DNA from: Solen grandis
Taxonomy: Eukaryota; Mollusca; Bivalvia; Adapedonta; Solenidae
Reading direction: 5' to 3'
Length of the DNA stretch: 64,000 nt
Assembly (NCBI GenBank): GCA_021229015.1
Contig: CM037789.1
Location: 39,778,926 to 39,842,925 of the forward strand
Each line of letters starts with the position of its first letter. Position 1 is the stretch's first letter. The position numbers and the translations under genes were made by a program. Below, one piece after another: positions 46,492-59,544 of the stretch. The notes under the pieces are model-generated. The model was not told the DNA's origin, ran no database searches, and was given only the letters and a program-made list of their open reading frames with translations.

Positions 46492-47512
46492 CCCCAAAAA
46501 AATTTTTTTAAAAAAAAAAAAAAATTTTTTTTTTTCCCATTTTTTCCAAAAAACAGGAAAAAATTTTTTTAAATTTTTAAAAAAAAAAATTTTTTAAAAA
46601 AAAAAAAAATTTTTTTTGTTTTAAAAAAAAAGTTCCCGGGGAATTTTTTTTTTCAATTAAATTTTTTTAAAAAATTAAAAAATTTTTTTTTTTTTAAAAT
46701 TTTTTAAAAATTTTTTTAAAAAATTTTTAATTAAAAAAATTTTTAAAAAAAGGTTTTTTTTTTAAATTTTTTAAAATTTTTTTAAAAAAAAAAAAAAGAA
46801 AAAAAGGAAAATTTTTTTTTTTTTTTGGGGTTTTTTTTTTGGGGGGGGCCCTTTTGGGGGGTTTCCAAAAAAAGGGGAAAACCCAAAACAAAGGGGGGGA
46901 AAACCAAAACCCCCAAAAAAAAGGGAAAAAAAAAGGGGTTCCCCCAAAAAAAAATTTCCCCCTTTTAAAAAGGGGGGGGGGCCCCCCCCCCCGGGGGGCC
47001 CCCGGGGTTTTTGGGGTTTGGGGAAAAATTTTAAAAAAAAGGTTTTTTTTTTTTTTTAAATTAATTATTTTATTTTTTTGTATTAAAAATTTTTTTTTTT
47101 TTTAAAAAATTTTTTTAAATTTTTTTGGAAAAAAAATTTTTGGTTTTAAAAAAAAAAATTTTTTTAAAAAAATTTTTTTTTGGTTTTTTTTTTTGGGGGG
47201 GGGTTTTTGGGGGGGGAAAAATTTTTTTTAAAAAGGGGTTTTTTTAAAAAAAATTTTTTTTTTTTTGCCAAAAAAAAAGGGGGGGTTTTTTTTTTTTTTT
47301 TTGGTTTTTTTTTTTTTTTTTCCGGGTTTTTTGGGGTTTTTAAAAAAAAAAAAAAAAATTTTCTTTTAGGGGAAAAAAAAAAATTTAAAATTTAAAAATT
47401 TTTTTTTTTTTGTTAATTTTTTTAAATTTTTTTAAAATTTTAAAAAATTTTAAAAATTTAATTTTTAAAAAAATTAAAAAAAAATTTTTTTTTTTTAAAA
47501 AAAATTTTTTGG

Positions 47513-47544
<32 letters not shown>

Positions 47545-47957
47545 TTTTAAAAAATTTTTTTAAAAACCCCGGGGAAAATTTTTAAAAGGGGGGGGGGGGA
47601 AAAACCCCTTTTTTTTTTTTTAAAAACCCTTTTTTTTTTTTTTTTTTTTTTTTGGGGGAAAAAAAAAAAAAAAGGGGGTTTTTTTTTTGGGGGGGGGAAA
47701 AAAAAAAAAGGGGCCAAAAAAAATTAATTTTTTTTTTTTTTTATTTTTTTTTTTTTTTTTTGGTTTAAAAAAAAATTTTTTTTTAAAATTTAATTTGGGG
47801 GGGGGTGGGGGGGAAAAAAAAAAAAACTTTTTTTTTTTTTTTTTTTTAATTTTTTTTTTTTTTTTCCCCCAAAAAATTTTAAAAAAAACCTTGGGGGTTT
47901 TTTTTTTTAAAGGGGGGAAAAAAAAAATTTTTCCAATTTTTAATTTTTTTTTTCCCC

Positions 47958-47991
<34 letters not shown>

Positions 47992-48078
47992 TTTTAATTT
48001 TTTTTTAAAAAAACCCGGGGAAAGGCCTTGGAAAGGTTGGGAAAAAAATTTTTAAAAATTTTTTTTTTTTTTTTTCCC

Positions 48079-48115
<37 letters not shown>

Positions 48116-48290
48116 TTTTGGGGGCCCTGGGGAAAAAATTTTTTTTTAAAGGGGGGGGGGTGGAAAAAAAATTTTCCCCTTTTTTTTTTTTGGTTTTTTT
48201 TTAAAATTTTTTTTTTTTCCAAAAAAAAAAGGTTTAAATTTTTTTTTAAAAAAAATTTTTGGGGGGGAAAAAGCCCCAAAAAAATTTCCC

Positions 48291-48327
<37 letters not shown>

Positions 48328-49193
48328 TAAAAAAAAAAATTTTGGGCCGGGGGGGGAAAAAAAAAGGGTTTTAAAAAAATTTTTTTTCCCTTTTTTTTTT
48401 TTCCCCCTTTTTTTTTTTAAAAAAAAAAAAGAAATTTTTTAAAAAAAAAAATTTTTCCTTTGGGGGGGGGGGAAACCCCAAAAAAAAGGGGGCCTTCCCT
48501 TTTTTTTTTTTTCCCTTTTTTTTTTTGGGGGTTTTTTTTTGGGGAAAAAATTTTTTTAAACCCAAAAAAATTAAAATTTTTTTAAAAAAAATTTTTTCCC
48601 CCCCTTTTTTTTAAAAAAAAAAAAAAAATTTAAAAATTTTTTTTAAAAAAAAATTTTTTAAAAAATTTTTGTTTAAAAAAAAAAAAATTTTTTTTTTTTT
48701 TTGGGGGGGGAAAAATTTTTTAAAAAAAAAATTTTTTTAAAAAAAAATTTAAAAATTTTTTTGGGAAAATTTTAAAAAAAGAAAAATTTTTTTTTTAAAA
48801 AAAAAAAAATTTAAGGGTTTTTTTTAAAAAATTTTTTTAAAAAAAGGGGAAAAGTTTTAAAAGGGGGCCCCCCGAATTGGGCCCGGGAAAACCCCCTTTT
48901 GGTTTTTGAAATTTTAAAAAAAAGGGGGCCCAAAAAAAAAAACCTTAAAAATGGGGTTTTTAAAAACCCCCCCCCCCGGGCCCCCCCACCCAAAGGGGGT
49001 TTTTAAAAAAAATTTTTTTAAAAAACCGGGGAACCCCAAAAATTTTTTTTAAAAAAAAAAGGTTTTTTTATAAAAAAAAAAAAAATTTTTTTTTTTTTTT
49101 GGGTTTAAAAAAAAAAAAAAAATTTTTTTTTTTTTTTGTTTTTTTTGGAAACCTTTTTAAATTTTTTTAAATTTTTTAAATTTTAAAAAAAAA

Positions 49194-49235
<42 letters not shown>

Positions 49236-50184
49236 TTTTTTTTTTTTTTTAAAATTTTTGAAATTTTTTTTAAAATAAAAAAAAAAAATTTTTTTTTTTT
49301 TTTTTCCCCCCTTTTAAAAACCCCCTTTTTAAAAAATTCTTAAAAAAAAAAAATTAAAAAATTTTTTTAAAAATTTTTGGGGGGGGAAAATTTAAAAAAT
49401 TTTTTTTTTTGGGGTTTTTTTTTTAAAAAAAAAAAAATTTAAAAAAAAAAAAAAATTTTTTCCCAAAAAAAGGAAAAATAAAAACCCCCAAAACCCCCCA
49501 AAATTTTAAAAAAAATTTCCCTAAAAAGGGGGGGGGCCCCCAAAATTAAAAATTACCTTTTTTTTTAAAAAAATTTTTTTTTTAAAAAAAATTTTTTGGG
49601 AATTTTTTTTTTTTTAAAAAAAATTTTGGGGTTTAAAAAACCCTTTTTTTTTTTCCCCCAAAAAAAAAAATTAAAACCCAAAAAAAAAAAAAAACGGGAA
49701 AAAAAAAAAAACCCCCCAAAAGGAAAAAAAAACCAAAAACCCCGGGAAAAAAATAAAAAAAAAAAAAGGGGGTTTTAAAAAAAAGGGAAAAAAAAAACCC
49801 CAAATTTTTAAAAAAAAAAAAATTTTTTTTTTTTTTTTTTGGGAAAAACCTTTTTTCCCCCCTTTTTTTCCTTCCTTTTTTTTTTTTTCCCCCAAAAAAA
49901 AAAAAGGCCCCCTTTAAATTTTAAAGGGGGGAAAAAAAAAAAGGGGGAAAAAAAAAATTTTAAAATTTTTAAAAATTTTTTTTTTTTAAAAAAGGGGAAA
50001 AAAAAAAAAATTTTTGAATTTTTTAATTAAATTAAAAAAAAGGGGGAAAAACCCCCAAAAAAAAAAAAAAATTTTTTTTTTAAAAAATTTTTTTCCCCTT
50101 TTTAAATTAAATTTTTTTAAAAAAAAAAAATTTTAAAAAAAAAAAAGGGTAAAGATTTATTGGGGGGTTTGGGAAAAAAAAAAA

Positions 50185-50215
<31 letters not shown>

Positions 50216-53200
50216 TTTTTGGAAAAAATTTTAAAAAAATTTTTTAAAAAAGGGAAAAAAAAAAAATTTTAAAGGGGAAAAAAACCCCAAAAAAAAAAAA
50301 ACCCTTTTTTTTTTTTGGGTTTTTTCCTTTTAAAAAAACCATTTTTTTGGGGTTTTTTTTTTAAAAAAAAAAAAAAAAAAAAAAAGGGTTGGGGTTTTTT
50401 TTAAAAAAAAATTTAAATTTTAAAAAATTTTTAAATTTTTTTTTTTTTAAAAAAAATTTTTTCCCCCCAAAAAAAGGGGGGGGAAAATTTGGGTTTGAAA
50501 AAAGGGGGAAAAAAGGGGGAAAAAACCCCTTTTTTTTTTTTTTTATTTTTGTTATATTTAAAATTTTTTTTTCCCCAAAGGAAAAATTTTTTTGGTTTTT
50601 TTAAAAAAAGGAAAAGGGGAAAATTTTTTAAAAAACCCCCTTTTTTTCCCCTTTTTTGGGGGCCCCCCCTTTTTTTTTTTTAAAAAAAAAAAATTTTTTA
50701 AAAAAAAAAAAAAAATTTAAAAAAAAAAAAGGGGGGGTTTTTTTAAACCCCCAAAATTTTTAAAAATTTTTTTTTTTAAAACCCCCTTTTTTTTTCCCAA
50801 ATTTCCTTAAAATTTTTAAAAAATTTTTTGGGTTTTTTTTTTTTTTAAATTTTTTTTTTAAAAAATTTTAAAAAAAAATTTAAAAAATTTTTTTTTTTTA
50901 AAAAAAAACCCCTTTTTTTAAAAAAAATTACCCTTAAAAAAAATTCCCAATTTTTTTTTTTAAAAAGGGTGCAATTTTAAAATTTTAAAAAGGGGGGTTT
51001 TTTTTTTAAAAAAAAAAAAAATTTTTAAAAAAAAGGGTTAAAAAAATTTTTCCCCCCAAAAAAAAGGAAAAAAAAATTTTAAAAAAAAAAAATTTTTTTT
51101 GGGGGGGGAAAAAACCCCAAAAAAGGGAAAAATTTTTTAAAAAATTTTTTTTAAAAAAAATTAAAAAAAAAATTTTTCCCCAAAAAGGTTTTTTTTTCCA
51201 AAAAAAAAAAAAAATTTTTTTGGGGGGGCCCCGGGGTTTTTTTAAAAAAATTTAAAAAAAATTTTTTAAAAAAAAAAAAAAAAAAACCCCTTTTTTGGGG
51301 TTTTTTTTAAATTTAAAAGTTTAAAAAAACTAAAAATTTTAAAAACCCCCCCCCAAAAAAATTTTAAAAAAAAAAAAGGGGGGGGCCGGGGTTTGGGGAA
51401 AAACAAATTTCAACCCCCCCCGGGGGGGGAAAAAAAAAAAATTTTTATTTTAACCCTTTTGGCTTCTTTTTTTTTCCGGGGTTTTTTTTTTTTTTTTAAA
51501 AAAAAGGTGGGGTTTTTTTTTTTTTAACGAAAAGGGGAAATTTTTTTAAAAAAAAAATTTTTTTTTTTTGGTTCAAAAAATTTTTTGGGGGAAAAAATTT
51601 TCCTAGCCCAAAATTTTAAAACCCCCCCCCAAAACCCCCCCCCCGGGCCCCCAAAAAAAATTTTTTTTTTGGGGGGGGGGGGTTTTTAAAAATTTTTCCC
51701 CTTTTTTTAAAAATTTAAAAACCCCAAAAAAAAAAAAATGGCCAAATTTTTAAAAACCCTTTTTGGGGCCCAAAAAGGGGTTTAAAATTTTTAAAAAAAA
51801 TTTTTTTTTTTGGTTTGGGCCCTTTTTTAAAACCCAAAAAAAAAAAAATTTTAAAAAATTTTTTTTTTGAAACCCCGGGAAAAATTTTTTTTTTTTTTAA
51901 AATTTAAACCCTTTTTTTTAAAAAATTTGGGGGGAAAAAAAAAAATTTTTAAAAGGTCCCCAAAAAAATTTTTTTTTTTAAAAAAAAAAGGGGGAAAAAA
52001 ATTTTAATTAAGGGGAAAAAAATTTTTTTTGGTTTTTTAAAAAAAAAAATTTTTTTTTTAAAATTTTTTAAAAATTTTTAAAAAATTTTTCCCCCCAAAA
52101 AAAAAACCCCCAAAAAAAAAAAAATTTTTAAATTTTTTTTTAAAAAAATTTTTTTAAAAAAAAAAAAAAAACCCCCCCCCTTTTTTTAAATTTTTTTTTT
52201 TTTTTAAAAAAAAAAATTTTTTTTACCTTTTTTCCCCTCATTAAAGGCCTTTTTTTAAAAAAAAACCCCCCCCCCAAAAAAAAAATCTTTTTGGGGAAAA
52301 AAAAAACCGGGAAAAATGGGTTTTCCCGGGGGAAAAAAAAAAAAAACTTTAAAAAAGGGGGGCCCCCAAAAAAAACCCTTTTTTTTCCCCTTTTTTTAAA
52401 AATTTTGGGTCCCCTTTTTTTTTGGGAAAAATTTTTTTAAAAAAATTAAAAGGGGGCCCAAAAAAAAATTTTTTTTAAAAAAAAACCCAAAAAAAAAATT
52501 TTCCCCCTTTTTTTTTAAAAAACAAATGGTTTTTAAAAATTTTTTTAAAAAAAAAAAAAAAAATTAAATTTTTTTTTTTGGGGTTTTTTAAAAAATACCC
52601 CCAAAACCCCCCAAAATTTTAAAAAAATTTTTTCCCCCTTTTTAAATTTTTTTTTTAAAGGTTTTTTTCCTTTTTAAAAAAATTTTAAAAAAAAATTTTT
52701 AAAAAAAAATTTTCCCCCTTTTTTTTTTAATTTTTAAAAAAATTTTTCCCCAAAAAAAAATTTTTAAAAAATTTTTTAAAAAAAATTTTTTGGGGGGGTT
52801 TTTGGGTTTTTTTTTAAAAAAAAATTTTTTTTTTTTAAAAAAATTTTTTTTTTTTTAATTTAAAAAAAAAAATTTAAAATTTTTTTTTTTTAAAAAAAAA
52901 AAAATTTTTTTAAAAAAAAACCCAAAAAATTTTTTAAAAAAAAAAAGGGGAAAAAAAAAAATTTTTTAAAAAACCCCTTTTTTAAAAAAAAAAAAATTTT
53001 TTTTTTAAAAAAAAAAAAAATTTTTTAAAAAACCCCCCTTTTAAAAAAAGTTTTTTGGGGGGAAAAAAAAAAAATTTTTTTTTTTTAAAAAAAAAAAAGG
53101 GGGGGGTTTTTTTTTCCCTTTTAAATTTTTTAAAAAAGGGGAAAAAAAAAAAAAATTTAAAAATTAAAAAAAAATTTTAAAAAAAAAAAAAAAAAATTTT

Positions 53201-55594
53201 TTAAAATTTTTTAAAAACGGAAAAAAAAGGAAAAATTTTCCCCTTTTTTTGGAAAAAAAATAAATTTTTTAAATTAAAAAAATAATTTAAATTTTTTTTT
53301 TTTGGGAAAAGGTGGGGAAAAAAAAATTTTTTTTTTTTAAAACTTTTAACCGGGGGTTTTTAAAAAAAATTTTTAAAAAGGGAAAAAATTTTTTTAAAAA
53401 AAAAAAATTTTTTTTTTTTAAAAAAATTTTTTTAAAAAATTTTTTTTTTAAAATTTAAATTTAAATTTTAAAAAAACCTTTTTTTCCCCAAAAAATTTTT
53501 TTTTTTGGGGGAAAAAAAAAAATTTAAAAAAAAATTTGGGTTTTTTAAAAACCCTTTTAAAAAAAAAAACCCCCCCCCCCAAAAAAATTTTTTTTTAAAA
53601 TTTTTTTTTTTTTTTTTGGGGGTGTCAAACCCTTTTTCTTTTTTCCCCTTTTTTTAAAAAAAAAAGGGGGGGGGAAAAAAAAATTTTTTCCCCCCCAAAA
53701 AACCCCCTTTTTTTTCCCCCCCCCCTTAAAAAAAAAGGCCCGGGGGGTTTAAATTTTAAACCCCAAAAAATTTTTTCCCCGCTTTTAAATTTAATGGGGT
53801 TTTTTAAATTTTCCCCCCGAAAGGAAAAAAATTTTTTTTTTTAAAAATTTTTTTTTTTTTTAAAAAAATTAAGGGGGGGTTTTTTTTTTTTTTAAAAAAA
53901 TTTTTTTTAAAAAAGGGGTTAAAAATTTTTAAAAAAAAAAAAAAATTTTTTTTTAAAAAAAAAAAAACCCCTTTTTTTTAAAGGAAAAAAAATTTTTTTT
54001 AAAAAAAAAATTTTAAAAAATTTTTAAAAATTTTTTTTTTTTAAAATTTTTTTAAAAAGGGGGGTTTTTTTAAAAAAATTTTTTTTTTAAAAAAAAAAAG
54101 GGGGTTTTTAAAAAAAAGGGTTTTTTAAAAAAAAAAAAAAAAAAAAAATATTTTTTTTTAAAAAAAAAAAAAATAATTTAATTTTAAAAAAAAAAAAAAT
54201 AAAATTTTTTTTTTGAAATTTTAAACCCCCCAAAAAATTTTTTTTAAAAAAAAAAAAAATATTTTTAAAAAAAAAAAAAAAAAAAAAAAGGCAAATTTTT
54301 TTTCCCCTTTTTAAAAAAAAAAAAAACAAGGAAAAAATTTCTTTTAAAAAAAAAAAGGGGGAAAAAAAAAAATAAAACCCCTTTTAAAAAAATGGAAAAA
54401 AAAAAATTTTTTAAAAATTTGAAAAATTTTTTTAAAAAAAAATTAAAAAAATTTAAAAGGCCCCCCAAAAAAAAAAAAAAAAGGAAAAAAAAAATAAAAA
54501 CAAAAAAAAAAGGGGGGTTTTTGGGGGAAAAATTTTAAAAATTTTAAAAAAAAAAAAAAAAAAAAGGAAAAAAAAAACCCCAAAAAAAAAAAAAGAAAAA
54601 AGGGAAAAAAATTTTTTCCCCCCCGGGGGGGGAAAAAAAAAAAAAAAAAACCCCCCTTTTATTTTCCCCCAAAATTTTTTTTTGGGGTTTTTTTTAAAAA
54701 ATTTTTTTTTTTCCGGGGGGGAAAAAAAAATTTTTTTTTTGGGGTTTAAAAAAAAAAGGGGGGGTTTTTTGGGGGTGTAAAATGTTTTAAAAAAAAAAAA
54801 ACCCCCCGGGGCCCCCAACAGAAATTTTTTTTTTAAAAAAAAACCCCCAAAAAAATTTTTTTTAATTTTTTAAAAATTTTTTTTTTATAAAAACATAAAA
54901 AATTTTTCTTTAAAAAACCCCCCCCCCTTTAAAAAAAAATTTTTTCCCCCCAAGGAAAATTAAAAAAAAAAGGGGGTTAAAATTTTTAAAAAAAAAACAA
55001 AAATTTTTTTTTTAAAATAAAAAGGGGAAAAAAATTTAAAAAATGTTTTTTTTAACCCTTTTAAGGGAAAAAAAGGGGGTTTTTTTAAAAAGGGGGGTGT
55101 GGGGGGTTTTTTTGGTTTTTTCCCCTTTTTTTTTTTGGGGGGAAAAACCCCATTAACCCCCCTTTTTTTTAAAAACCCCCTTTTTTTTTTAAAAAAAATT
55201 TTTTTTTTTAAAAAAAAAATTTTAAAAAATTTAAAATTTTTTTAAAAAAAAAAAAAAATTTTAAAAAAAATTTAATTTTAAAAATTTTTTTTTAAAAAAA
55301 TTTTTCAAATTTTTTTTTTTTTAAATTTTTTTTTTTTTCTTTTTTAAAAATTTTTTTTAAAAAAATTTTGGGAAAAGGGGAAAAAAAAAAAACTTTTTTT
55401 TCCCCCCAAATTTTTAAAAAAATTAAAAGGGGAAAAAAAAAAAAATTAATTTTGGAAATTTAAATTTTTTTTTTATTTTTTTGGGTTTTTAAAAAAAAAT
55501 TTTTTGGGTTTTTTTTTTTTTTGGAAAAATTAAAAGGGAAAAATATTTGGGGGGGGGGAAAATTTTTTTTAAAAAAAAAATTTTTAAAAAAAAA
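46350..55594. other. Near-pure homopolymer runs: uninformative consensus
   Basis: For over 9 kb almost every base belongs to a run of three or more; 46,441-46,500, for example, consists of only five runs. Words of alternating bases are almost absent. No repeat, ORF or motif can be believed here. The zone ends abruptly at about 55,594, where ordinary sequence resumes (ATACATACCCATTAAAAATC). Confidence 0.92.
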
Positions 55595-55837
55595 AATACA
55601 TACCCATTAAAAATCTTTCATATTCGTACATTCTACTTGCTTCATTTTACTGCATTTAATCAAAAGTTGGAATACTGATTTATATCCACGCCTCTAATCC
55701 CACCTTTAAACGCATGAGCACAAAGGTTGATCACAAGTGCAGTAAATTCAAAACGAATGCTAGGTTATCGAAAAATATTAAAAATTCTGCATTCCCTTTG
55801 GTCATAATATAATTTCATATATGGCCGCGACATACCA

Positions 55838-55981
55838 AAGTTGTAAAAAAGTGATACTGGTTTAGCTCCCTTGTTTGACGCTCAGCATATGAGGGTAGTT
55901 TCACGACTGGTTGGCCCGGTGTCAGGATAACGTGACTGAGCGTGGTATCTACGGCGTGATACTACATTGTGGCAGCACTAT
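55838..55981 (+). mobile_element. SINE family B, 5'-truncated
   Basis: The plus strand carries GATACTGGTTTAGCTCCC, ACGACTGGTTGGCCCGGTGT and GTGATACTACATTGTGGCAG, then CACTAT: body and 3' domain of family B. The tRNA-like head is not recognisable. Confidence 0.65.
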
Positions 55982-56170
55982 TACGGTCTCAATTAGTCTT
56001 CTTCTCCAAATGGCCAACCATCTGATTTGACACTTCTTCCAAATAGGTAATGATTTAGGTTGGGGGCCTTGGTATATTTTAAGATTAAATTTCAATATTG
56101 TAATGTTTTTCTTTAAATGCTTATGGTACTTACATAGATTGGTCTTTTCCAAAAAATTACCGTCATTAAA

Positions 56171-56882
56171 TTATTTCTATGTATTCAGCGTGTTATTTAC
56201 ATGCAGATTTTACAATTACTAGCAGGGGACATTGAATCAAATCCCTGACCTTTTCTGAATAATCCCTCACATACTCTTTCAAATTTACATTGTAATATAG
56301 GGAGCATCCGAAACAAAATTGAATTCATTAAGGACAATTTATTAGATTTCAACATTATCTGTTTTACTGAAACCCTTTTAAATCAAGATGTATCATTAAA
56401 TGATTTATTTCTTTCTTCATCATTTGATACTCCATATAGAAAAGATAGGACTAATCATGGTGGGGGGATTCTAGTTTATCATAGTAAAGGACTTCTTCAC
56501 TTTCAAGTTCCTGAGTTAGAAATATTTGTAGAGGAATATATTTGATTAAAAATAATGCTTAAAAATGAAACATACTTAATTGGGACTTTTTATAGCCCCA
56601 AAACAACTGATGCAGTGTTATTTTAATAATTGGAATTTAAATCTTGAAAGAGCATTTGATATGTTATTAATAATAGAAGATATGAATAAGAATTTACTAA
56701 ATTCAACTTTTAATAATCTTAGAAGTGTTATGCTTACCAACTCCTTGCAGGATGTTATTTGTTCTCCAACTAGACAGCTAGCATTATTAGATCCCATTCT
56801 TATACCTTTTGATATGAATTATCTTGAATCAGGTACTCAGCTGTTACAGTTTAACTTTTATACATTTACCTTTTCCATATGA
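56171..56882 (+). pseudogene. LINE ORF2 start: 2A-like motif and endonuclease domain
   Basis: From ATG 56,201 the frame reads MQILQLLAGDIESNP and then TGA (56,246-56,248), where 2A peptides have Gly; Pro follows. Ribosome-skipping 2A motifs of form DxExNPGP are known at this position in some APE-type non-LTR elements. The endonuclease follows in the same frame: NIGSIRNKIEFIKDNLLDFN, ICFTETLLN (catalytic Glu region), RKDRTNHGGGILVY. A second TGA is at 56,543-56,545, then the frame shifts by one and continues with EDMNKNLLN (in place of the usual GD.N) and SPTRQLALLDPILIP. Both TGAs could be simple point changes. Confidence 0.8.
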
Positions 56883-57001
56883 TATAGTATAAGAATTTGA
56901 TAGAGAAAATTTGAATTATAAAAGAGCAAACTTTGTTGAGCTTAATAATAAAATGTTGAATCGTAATTGGTCATGTCTTTACAATGGACACTGAATGAAG
57001 C

Positions 57002-57386
57002 ATGTACTCAACTAATACTTTTATAAAATTTGCTAAATTGTGCATACCTTGTAAAATTGTTCAGTTTAGGCCTGATGATAAACCCTGGTATGATATTTTA
57101 ATTAGAAGATTTTCTAGAAAAAGAGACAGAATGAAAAGTGTTGCTTCTTGTTCAGGAAAACAAAATGACTGGATTAAATATAAGAAATAATTTAAAAAAA
57201 CAACAAGCCAAAGACAATTTCTTCACAAGTCTTGAATCTAACCTCATGGAACTTAAAACAAATGATATAAAAAGCTTTTGGAAAATTATAAGACACTTTG
57301 TGAAGGAAAATAACAACTCTATTACAAGTATTTCTACATTATGTGTAACATCTGAAGGTCAAAAATCCGGCCAGATTATAGAATAA
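57002..57386 (+). pseudogene. LINE ORF2 linker region
   Basis: Two overlapping frames: one with RPDDKPWYDILIRRFSRKRD, a stretch typical of the segment between endonuclease and RT, and one with LRNNLKKQQAKDNFF and DIKSFWKIIRHFVKE. They belong to one original frame and are split by a single-base shift near 57,180. Confidence 0.75.
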
Positions 57387-57426
57387 AAACTAAAATATAT
57401 GTTTACCAAATATAAGTTTTAAAACA

Positions 57427-58322
57427 GAAAGTAGGTTATCAGATATCCAGTTCTCTATTTCAGAAATTGAAGATATTATAAAGACTTTGAATATTAATAA
57501 AGCTTCCGGACCAGATTATATTAGCCATAGAATGTTAGAAGAATGTGTATATACTTTATCTAAACCTATGTTTATTTTACTTCGTTCCGGTTTCATTACT
57601 TAGTTGTTGTGGTAAATTATTTGAGAGAATAGTTTTTAAATACCTACATAACTACTTACTGGATAATGATCTAATTTACAAATATCAGTCTGGATTTTTG
57701 CCAAATCACTCAACTGTGTACCAGTTAATTGAAATGTATCATCATATTTGCCAAACCATTGATCATGGTCAATTTTCTTGTATGTGTTTGTGATATTTCA
57801 AAAGCTTTCGACAGGGTTTATTTTTAAACTTAAACAAAATGGTGTGGATGGTAAATTGTTAAATTGGATGCCAGATTATCTTAACAAGAGACAACAAAAA
57901 ACGGTAATTAATTCCTATGAATCTGATCTTAAGTTAATCTCTGCTGGTGTTCCTCAGGGATCAGTACTTGGACCTCTTTTATTTTTAATCTATGTTAATG
58001 ATATTTCAGAATCCTTACTTAGTTTATGCAGGTTATATGCTGATGATAATTCTCTGTTGTGTTATGGTATGTTAAATCATGATTTAATTGTTATATCTCT
58101 ATGGGCAGATCAATGGCTAGTAGATTTCAATCCCAATAAAACAGAAGCTATTCTTTTCAGTTTGAAAAGAGATCAATTACATCCAAAACTTATGTTTAAT
58201 AACACTGAAATACTCTTTGTTGAAAACCATAATTATCTAGGTGTTATGGTAAGTTCTAACCGCCAATGGAACACTCATTTAGAAAACATTCTGTCATCTG
58301 CAAATCAAATTTACACTTTCTA
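57427..58322 (+). pseudogene. LINE ORF2 reverse transcriptase domain
   Basis: Recognisable RT blocks in order: EIEDIIKTLNINKASGPD (block 1), then a jump to PVSLLSCCGKLFERIV (so part of the finger region is deleted near 57,590), YKYQSGFLPNHST, DISKAFDRV (first catalytic Asp, near 57,795), AGVPQGSVLGPLLFLIYVND, and LYADDNSLL with the YADD box at 58,036-58,047 (catalytic Asp pair). It lies in at least three frames. The catalytic residues are present but the chain is broken. Confidence 0.88.
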
Positions 58323-59112
58323 GAAATGCTTTAAATCAAATTTATTTTTCATATGTAAGGCCGATTTTAGAGTATGCCTTAATTGTCTGGGATGGGTTAA
58401 GTTTGAATAATGTAGATTCTCTTGAAAAGCTTCAACATGAAGCTGCAAGAATAGTTACTGGTTTAACGCGATCAGTCTCTTTAGATAAATTATACAAAGA
58501 ATGTCTTTTAGCAAAAAGAAGAGAAAATAAAAAAATTTGTCTTATGTACATAGTAACTAATAATCTTACCCCCTCTTATAATAATGATTTGGTACCTTCT
58601 TATGTTGGTGAGATATCTGATTATGACTTACGGGACAATGGAAATATTTCATTGATTAATACAAGGACTTCACTTTTTCAAAAACCATGTATACTATCTT
58701 CTATTATGTTATGGAATTCAGTGGATACAAACACCAGAACACTGCCATCACTTTGCAGTGTTAAAAATGCTATTAAAAGAGATTCAATTTCTATGAAATT
58801 ACCAGGGTATTATCTTACAGGAAATAGATATGCAAGTGTTTTACATACTAGAATAAGAAATAATTGTAGTAATCTTAATGAAGATTTATTTAGCAAACAC
58901 TTGAGACACAATCCCTTTTGTTCTTGCAATGATGGTATTGAAAATGCAAATCACTACTTTTTACATGTGAAAAGTATCAAGAATATCGCCATGAACTATT
59001 TAATCAAACTAGAGAATTCCATCCTTTAAACATTCATAAACTACTTTTTGGTGACAATAATCTTACTGATGATCAAAACAAAATTATTTTAAAGCTGATC
59101 ACAAGTTCATAA
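58323..59112 (+). pseudogene. LINE ORF2 C-terminal domain
   Basis: After a break at 58,321 the frame gives SYVRPILEYALIVWDG, LEKLQHEAARIVTGLTRS and, near the end, NPFCSCNDGIENANHYFLH. A one-base shift near 58,968 moves to the frame CEKYQEYRHELF, which ends at TAA 59,110-59,112. With that shift the C-x-C...H...C pattern, a zinc-knuckle-like feature of these elements, is complete in two pieces. Confidence 0.8.
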
Positions 59113-59194
59113 GCAAATCAAAAAGATTTTGACACGTTTATTTGTTAAATTACAGATATCCTACTGTTTTTATGTTTAATTATTTATGCCTGCG

Positions 59195-59217
59195 GCTCTC
59201 TCTCTCTCTCTCTCTCT
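59195..59217. repeat. (TC)n microsatellite
   Basis: About eleven CT units inside the LINE 3' UTR. Confidence 0.9.
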
Positions 59218-59490
59218 ATCTTCTTGTTCCATAATCTCAATATTCACTCTTCATTTCCTTTCTTTCTTTGTTTCCTTCCACCTCAATTTATTTTTGTTTA
59301 CTCTCTTCTTTCTAGTTTTATTTCCTTTCCAAACATACTTTGTTCAAAAAATAACCAAGCAACTTATTTAAATATGTCTTATAGTATTGTAATGTTGTAT
59401 GCCATTACCTTTTATGTACAAACTTTGTTGTTCATGTTATAAGGGAAGGGCATTATCTAAGTTGGTAGAACTTGTACCCGACCCTTTTTC

Positions 59491-59537
<47 letters not shown>

Positions 59538-59544
59538 TATATAT
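59491..59544. repeat. (TG)n/(TA)n microsatellite at LINE 3' end
   Basis: Short TG units followed by about 45 bp of TA. It sits where the element's 3' tail would be and may have grown from it. Confidence 0.9.

Larger units (their letters stand above)
56171..59544 (+). mobile_element. APE-type non-LTR retrotransposon (LINE), degenerate
   Basis: One element in plus orientation: short leader and 2A-like motif, apurinic-type endonuclease, linker, reverse transcriptase, a C-terminal Cys/His domain with stop at 59,110-59,112, then a 3' UTR running into a (TA)n repeat. The reading frame is broken by at least two TGA codons and several frameshifts, and part of the RT is missing, so it is dead. Domain order and RT style point to the Jockey/CR1-like group; the exact clade is not determined. 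No ORF1 is seen. Confidence 0.9.

Noticed and set aside
33200..55594. Dozens of open frames rich in Phe, Lys, Gly and Pro on both strands
   Set aside because: They are translations of homopolymer runs in a failed consensus; none has a domain, and the run lengths themselves cannot be trusted.
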